The notes below the pieces were generated by a model. The model was given only the letters and a program-made list of their open reading frames with translations, was not told the DNA's origin and did not search any database. Positions 5,476 to 7,182 of a DNA stretch of 7,182 nt are shown here, piece after piece. The position numbers and the translations under genes were made by a program. Positions within the stretch are counted from its first letter, which is position 1; each line of letters starts with the position of its first letter. Source of the DNA: Pseudomonadota bacterium (GTDB lineage Bacteria > Pseudomonadota > Alphaproteobacteria > Paracaedibacterales > CAIULA01); assembly GCA_021804455.1 (NCBI GenBank), contig JAJZHT010000058.1, positions 1 to 7,182 on the forward strand. The letters run 5' to 3'.

Positions 5476-7182
5476 ACGCTGTTGGAATCTGGAAAAAATT
5501 TCTTAGCCCTTAAAAGAAGCGCACAAGGCGTCACAAAAAGCGTCAGGGAAGAAGCAAACAAAATTCCATAAACGATACAGGTCGAAAGCAAGATCCACCA
5601 TTGGGTTGAGGGAGCACCTTGAGTAATGTTAAAATTCAGAAAATCAATATTAATACCAAACATAATCGGCAGCAGCCCCAAGATGGCGGTTAGCTTGGTT
5701 AAAATAACGGGACGAAGTCTTTGGCGACATGTCTCAACGACAACCTTTTTAACATCTTGTAAAGTTGGCGATTGAATGTTTGTTTTCATTTCCTCCAGCA
5801 ATTTATCATAGGTATCAATCAGAATAATATTATTTGAGACAATAATACCAGCCAGAGCAATAACACCGATGCCACCCATCACAATACCAAAGGCTAAATT
5901 ATGAATTATTAACCCAATAAAAATTCCTACCGTCGACATTACAACAGCACTCAGGACCAAGCCCATACTGAAAAAGCTGTTAAATTGAGTTACCAAAATG
6001 GTAGCAACCAAAAAGATAGCCACGCCAAAAGCTTTTGCCAAAAAGCCACTGGCTTCATTTGTGTCTTCATCTTCACCTTTAAAGAGAACACGAACATTCG
6101 AATCAACAGGATTATCTTTAAGCCAGGCTTGAATTTCTGCAATCTTATCCCCCACCAAAACATTGGGGGCAACATCTGCCTTAAGAGATAAAACTTCATC
6201 ACCATCCAAATGATAAACTTTAGCAACACGGGGTTGGGCGACTCTTTCGACAAAACGACTTAAAGGAATAGGGCCCATCCTCGATTGAACTTTCAATTGG
6301 TCAAGCTGGTCTAAAGTTCGGTACTCAGGGGGGAAGCGTACAACAATATCGACCTCATCTTTATTATTCTCTGGACGATAATGACCAACAATAGCACCGT
6401 TGGTAACAAGCTTAATGGTGTTACCAATCGTTGTAAGATCACACCCGAGGCGCATAGCCTCTTCACGATCAATTTTAAGCTGCCACTCAATACCGGGAAG
6501 GGGTAAATTGTCTTCAATGGCCACCAAACCTGGTAACTGTTCCATGAAGTTTCGAACTTTTAAAAGGCTTGGCTTCAACAAATGGCTACTGAGGGACAAA
6601 AATTCAATTTGAATAGGCTTGCCTGAAGAAGGGCCGGCTTTTTCCCGCCTGACTTCGACAAAAATCCCGGGGATTATTCTTGTTTTTTGTTCTATTTCTT
6701 CTAGAATTTGAACGGCTTTTCTGCGTTTTTGCCAATCGATAAATTCTATAGTGATAACGCCTGCAACATAATCGGCAAGTTCTTCCTGACTGTTGGACGA
6801 TTGCTCACCCACACGGCTATAAACAGACTTCAATTCAGGCATACTAAGAATAACTTTTTCTACCTGTCCGACAAGCTCTTCCTTTTCATAGATAGAAAGA
6901 TTTCCTCGAGCGTGAACATAAATAGCCGCCGCATCCGGTTCAACATCAGGGAAAAATTCAACTCCCTTGCCGACGAAACTGTGTAATAATTTGACAGCTA
7001 TCAGAATGACAACAGAACCTTGTAAAACTCGTTTAGGATTGTCTAACCCCCTATTTAAAAGTCTTAAATACCATTCCATAAAGGAAGAATCCGTTTGGGT
7101 GGTGGAATGAGACGTATGGGGTGGAATTGTCATTAAACTGGCAATGGCTGGTACAAAAATAAGAGCCATCAAAAGTGAAGAG
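5469..7182 (-). CDS. RND efflux transporter permease, C-terminal half (partial at right edge)
   Basis: This is the inner-membrane, proton-driven pump subunit of a tripartite efflux system. The frame stays open to the window edge; the TTG/ATG near 7172 are internal, not the start. Visible sequence (numbered from 7172) begins in the membrane segment ALIFVPAIASL, equivalent to the end of the N-terminal half of AcrB. TM7 is at about 51-66, then the porter entry FFPDVEPDAAAIYVHARGNL (73-92) with the second periplasmic porter/docking region to about 378. Five membrane segments follow (about 380-396, 403-421, 427-452, 489-505, 527-550), so about 567 of the usual 1,000-odd residues are present. By alignment to AcrB, Arg971 and Thr978 are kept (R485, T492), but Lys940 is Ser446 in IIVSNNIILID. 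The proton-relay aspartates would lie outside the window. The adaptor and outer-membrane genes are not visible. Substrate unknown. Confidence 0.95.
   Translation of the reverse strand, partial: SSLLMALIFVPAIASLMTIPPHTSHSTTQTDSSFMEWYLRLLNRGLDNPKRVLQGSVVILIAVKLLHSFVGKGVEFFPDVEPDAAAIYVHARGNLSIYEKEELVGQVEKVILSMPELKSVYSRVGEQSSNSQEELADYVAGVITIEFIDWQKRRKAVQILEEIEQKTRIIPGIFVEVRREKAGPSSGKPIQIEFLSLSSHLLKPSLLKVRNFMEQLPGLVAIEDNLPLPGIEWQLKIDREEAMRLGCDLTTIGNTIKLVTNGAIVGHYRPENNKDEVDIVVRFPPEYRTLDQLDQLKVQSRMGPIPLSRFVERVAQPRVAKVYHLDGDEVLSLKADVAPNVLVGDKIAEIQAWLKDNPVDSNVRVLFKGEDEDTNEASGFLAKAFGVAIFLVATILVTQFNSFFSMGLVLSAVVMSTVGIFIGLIIHNLAFGIVMGGIGVIALAGIIVSNNIILIDTYDKLLEEMKTNIQSPTLQDVKKVVVETCRQRLRPVILTKLTAILGLLPIMFGINIDFLNFNITQGAPSTQWWILLSTCIVYGILFASSLTLFVTPCALLLRAKKFFPDSNSVQ

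Noticed and set aside
5469..7172. RND frame read as a complete 567-aa protein starting at TTG 7172
   Set aside because: The frame continues to the edge, and the first residues are the end of a membrane helix normally found near the middle of RND permeases, so the gene is cut by the window.
1..7182. CRISPR array, tRNA, rRNA, insertion sequence or phage genes
   Set aside because: No regularly spaced direct repeats, no recognised tRNA or rRNA structure, and no transposase-, integrase- or phage-like protein was seen.

Overview
The window is an AT-rich stretch (about 40% GC by eye) of a Gram-negative bacterial chromosome. An RND efflux pump, a periplasm-facing membrane-anchored protein and an uncharacterised secreted protein with cysteine pairs all imply two membranes. 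The 525-residue protein resembles the alphaproteobacterial DUF2125 type, and that plus the base composition fits an AT-rich alphaproteobacterium, possibly a host-associated lineage such as Holosporales or Paracaedibacteraceae. The lineage is an inference from protein character, not a database result.

Layout. Bases 1-109 may hold the 3' end of a rightward gene. A strong leftward intrinsic terminator (118-155) closes a leftward block. Read in its own direction from 3687 down to 191, the block holds a possible 41-codon leader ORF, a substrate-binding protein (2561-3565), a LivH-type permease (1657-2541), an ATPase (853-1644) and a secreted 181-residue protein of unknown function (191-736). The three ABC genes are 19 and 12 bases apart and form a complete importer of the TrpXYZ/ABC_sub_bind type (PF04392 + PF02653 + PF00005). 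The 181-residue gene lies 116 bases further on with no convincing terminator in between, so it may belong to the same transcript.

Bases 3566-3897 form the divergent intergenic region. It holds candidate back-to-back promoters whose -35 boxes overlap on opposite strands. On the leftward side it also has a leader ORF whose stop overlaps the binding-protein start (ATGA), and an AT-rich hairpin followed by seven U. On the rightward side it has an inverted repeat and a good Shine-Dalgarno sequence before a GTG start. The rightward gene 3898-5475 encodes an N-terminally anchored, probably periplasmic protein resembling DUF2125. Its stop overlaps, tail to tail, the stop of the leftward RND permease gene, of which only the C-terminal half is present (5469 to the right edge).

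No mobile element, CRISPR array, tRNA or rRNA was seen. The protein genes are mostly ordinary. The part most worth a second look is the leader of the ABC operon (3562-3750), where promoter, leader ORF, hairpin/U-tract and start-stop overlap are arranged as an attenuator or translational-coupling device might be. That reading is a hypothesis.
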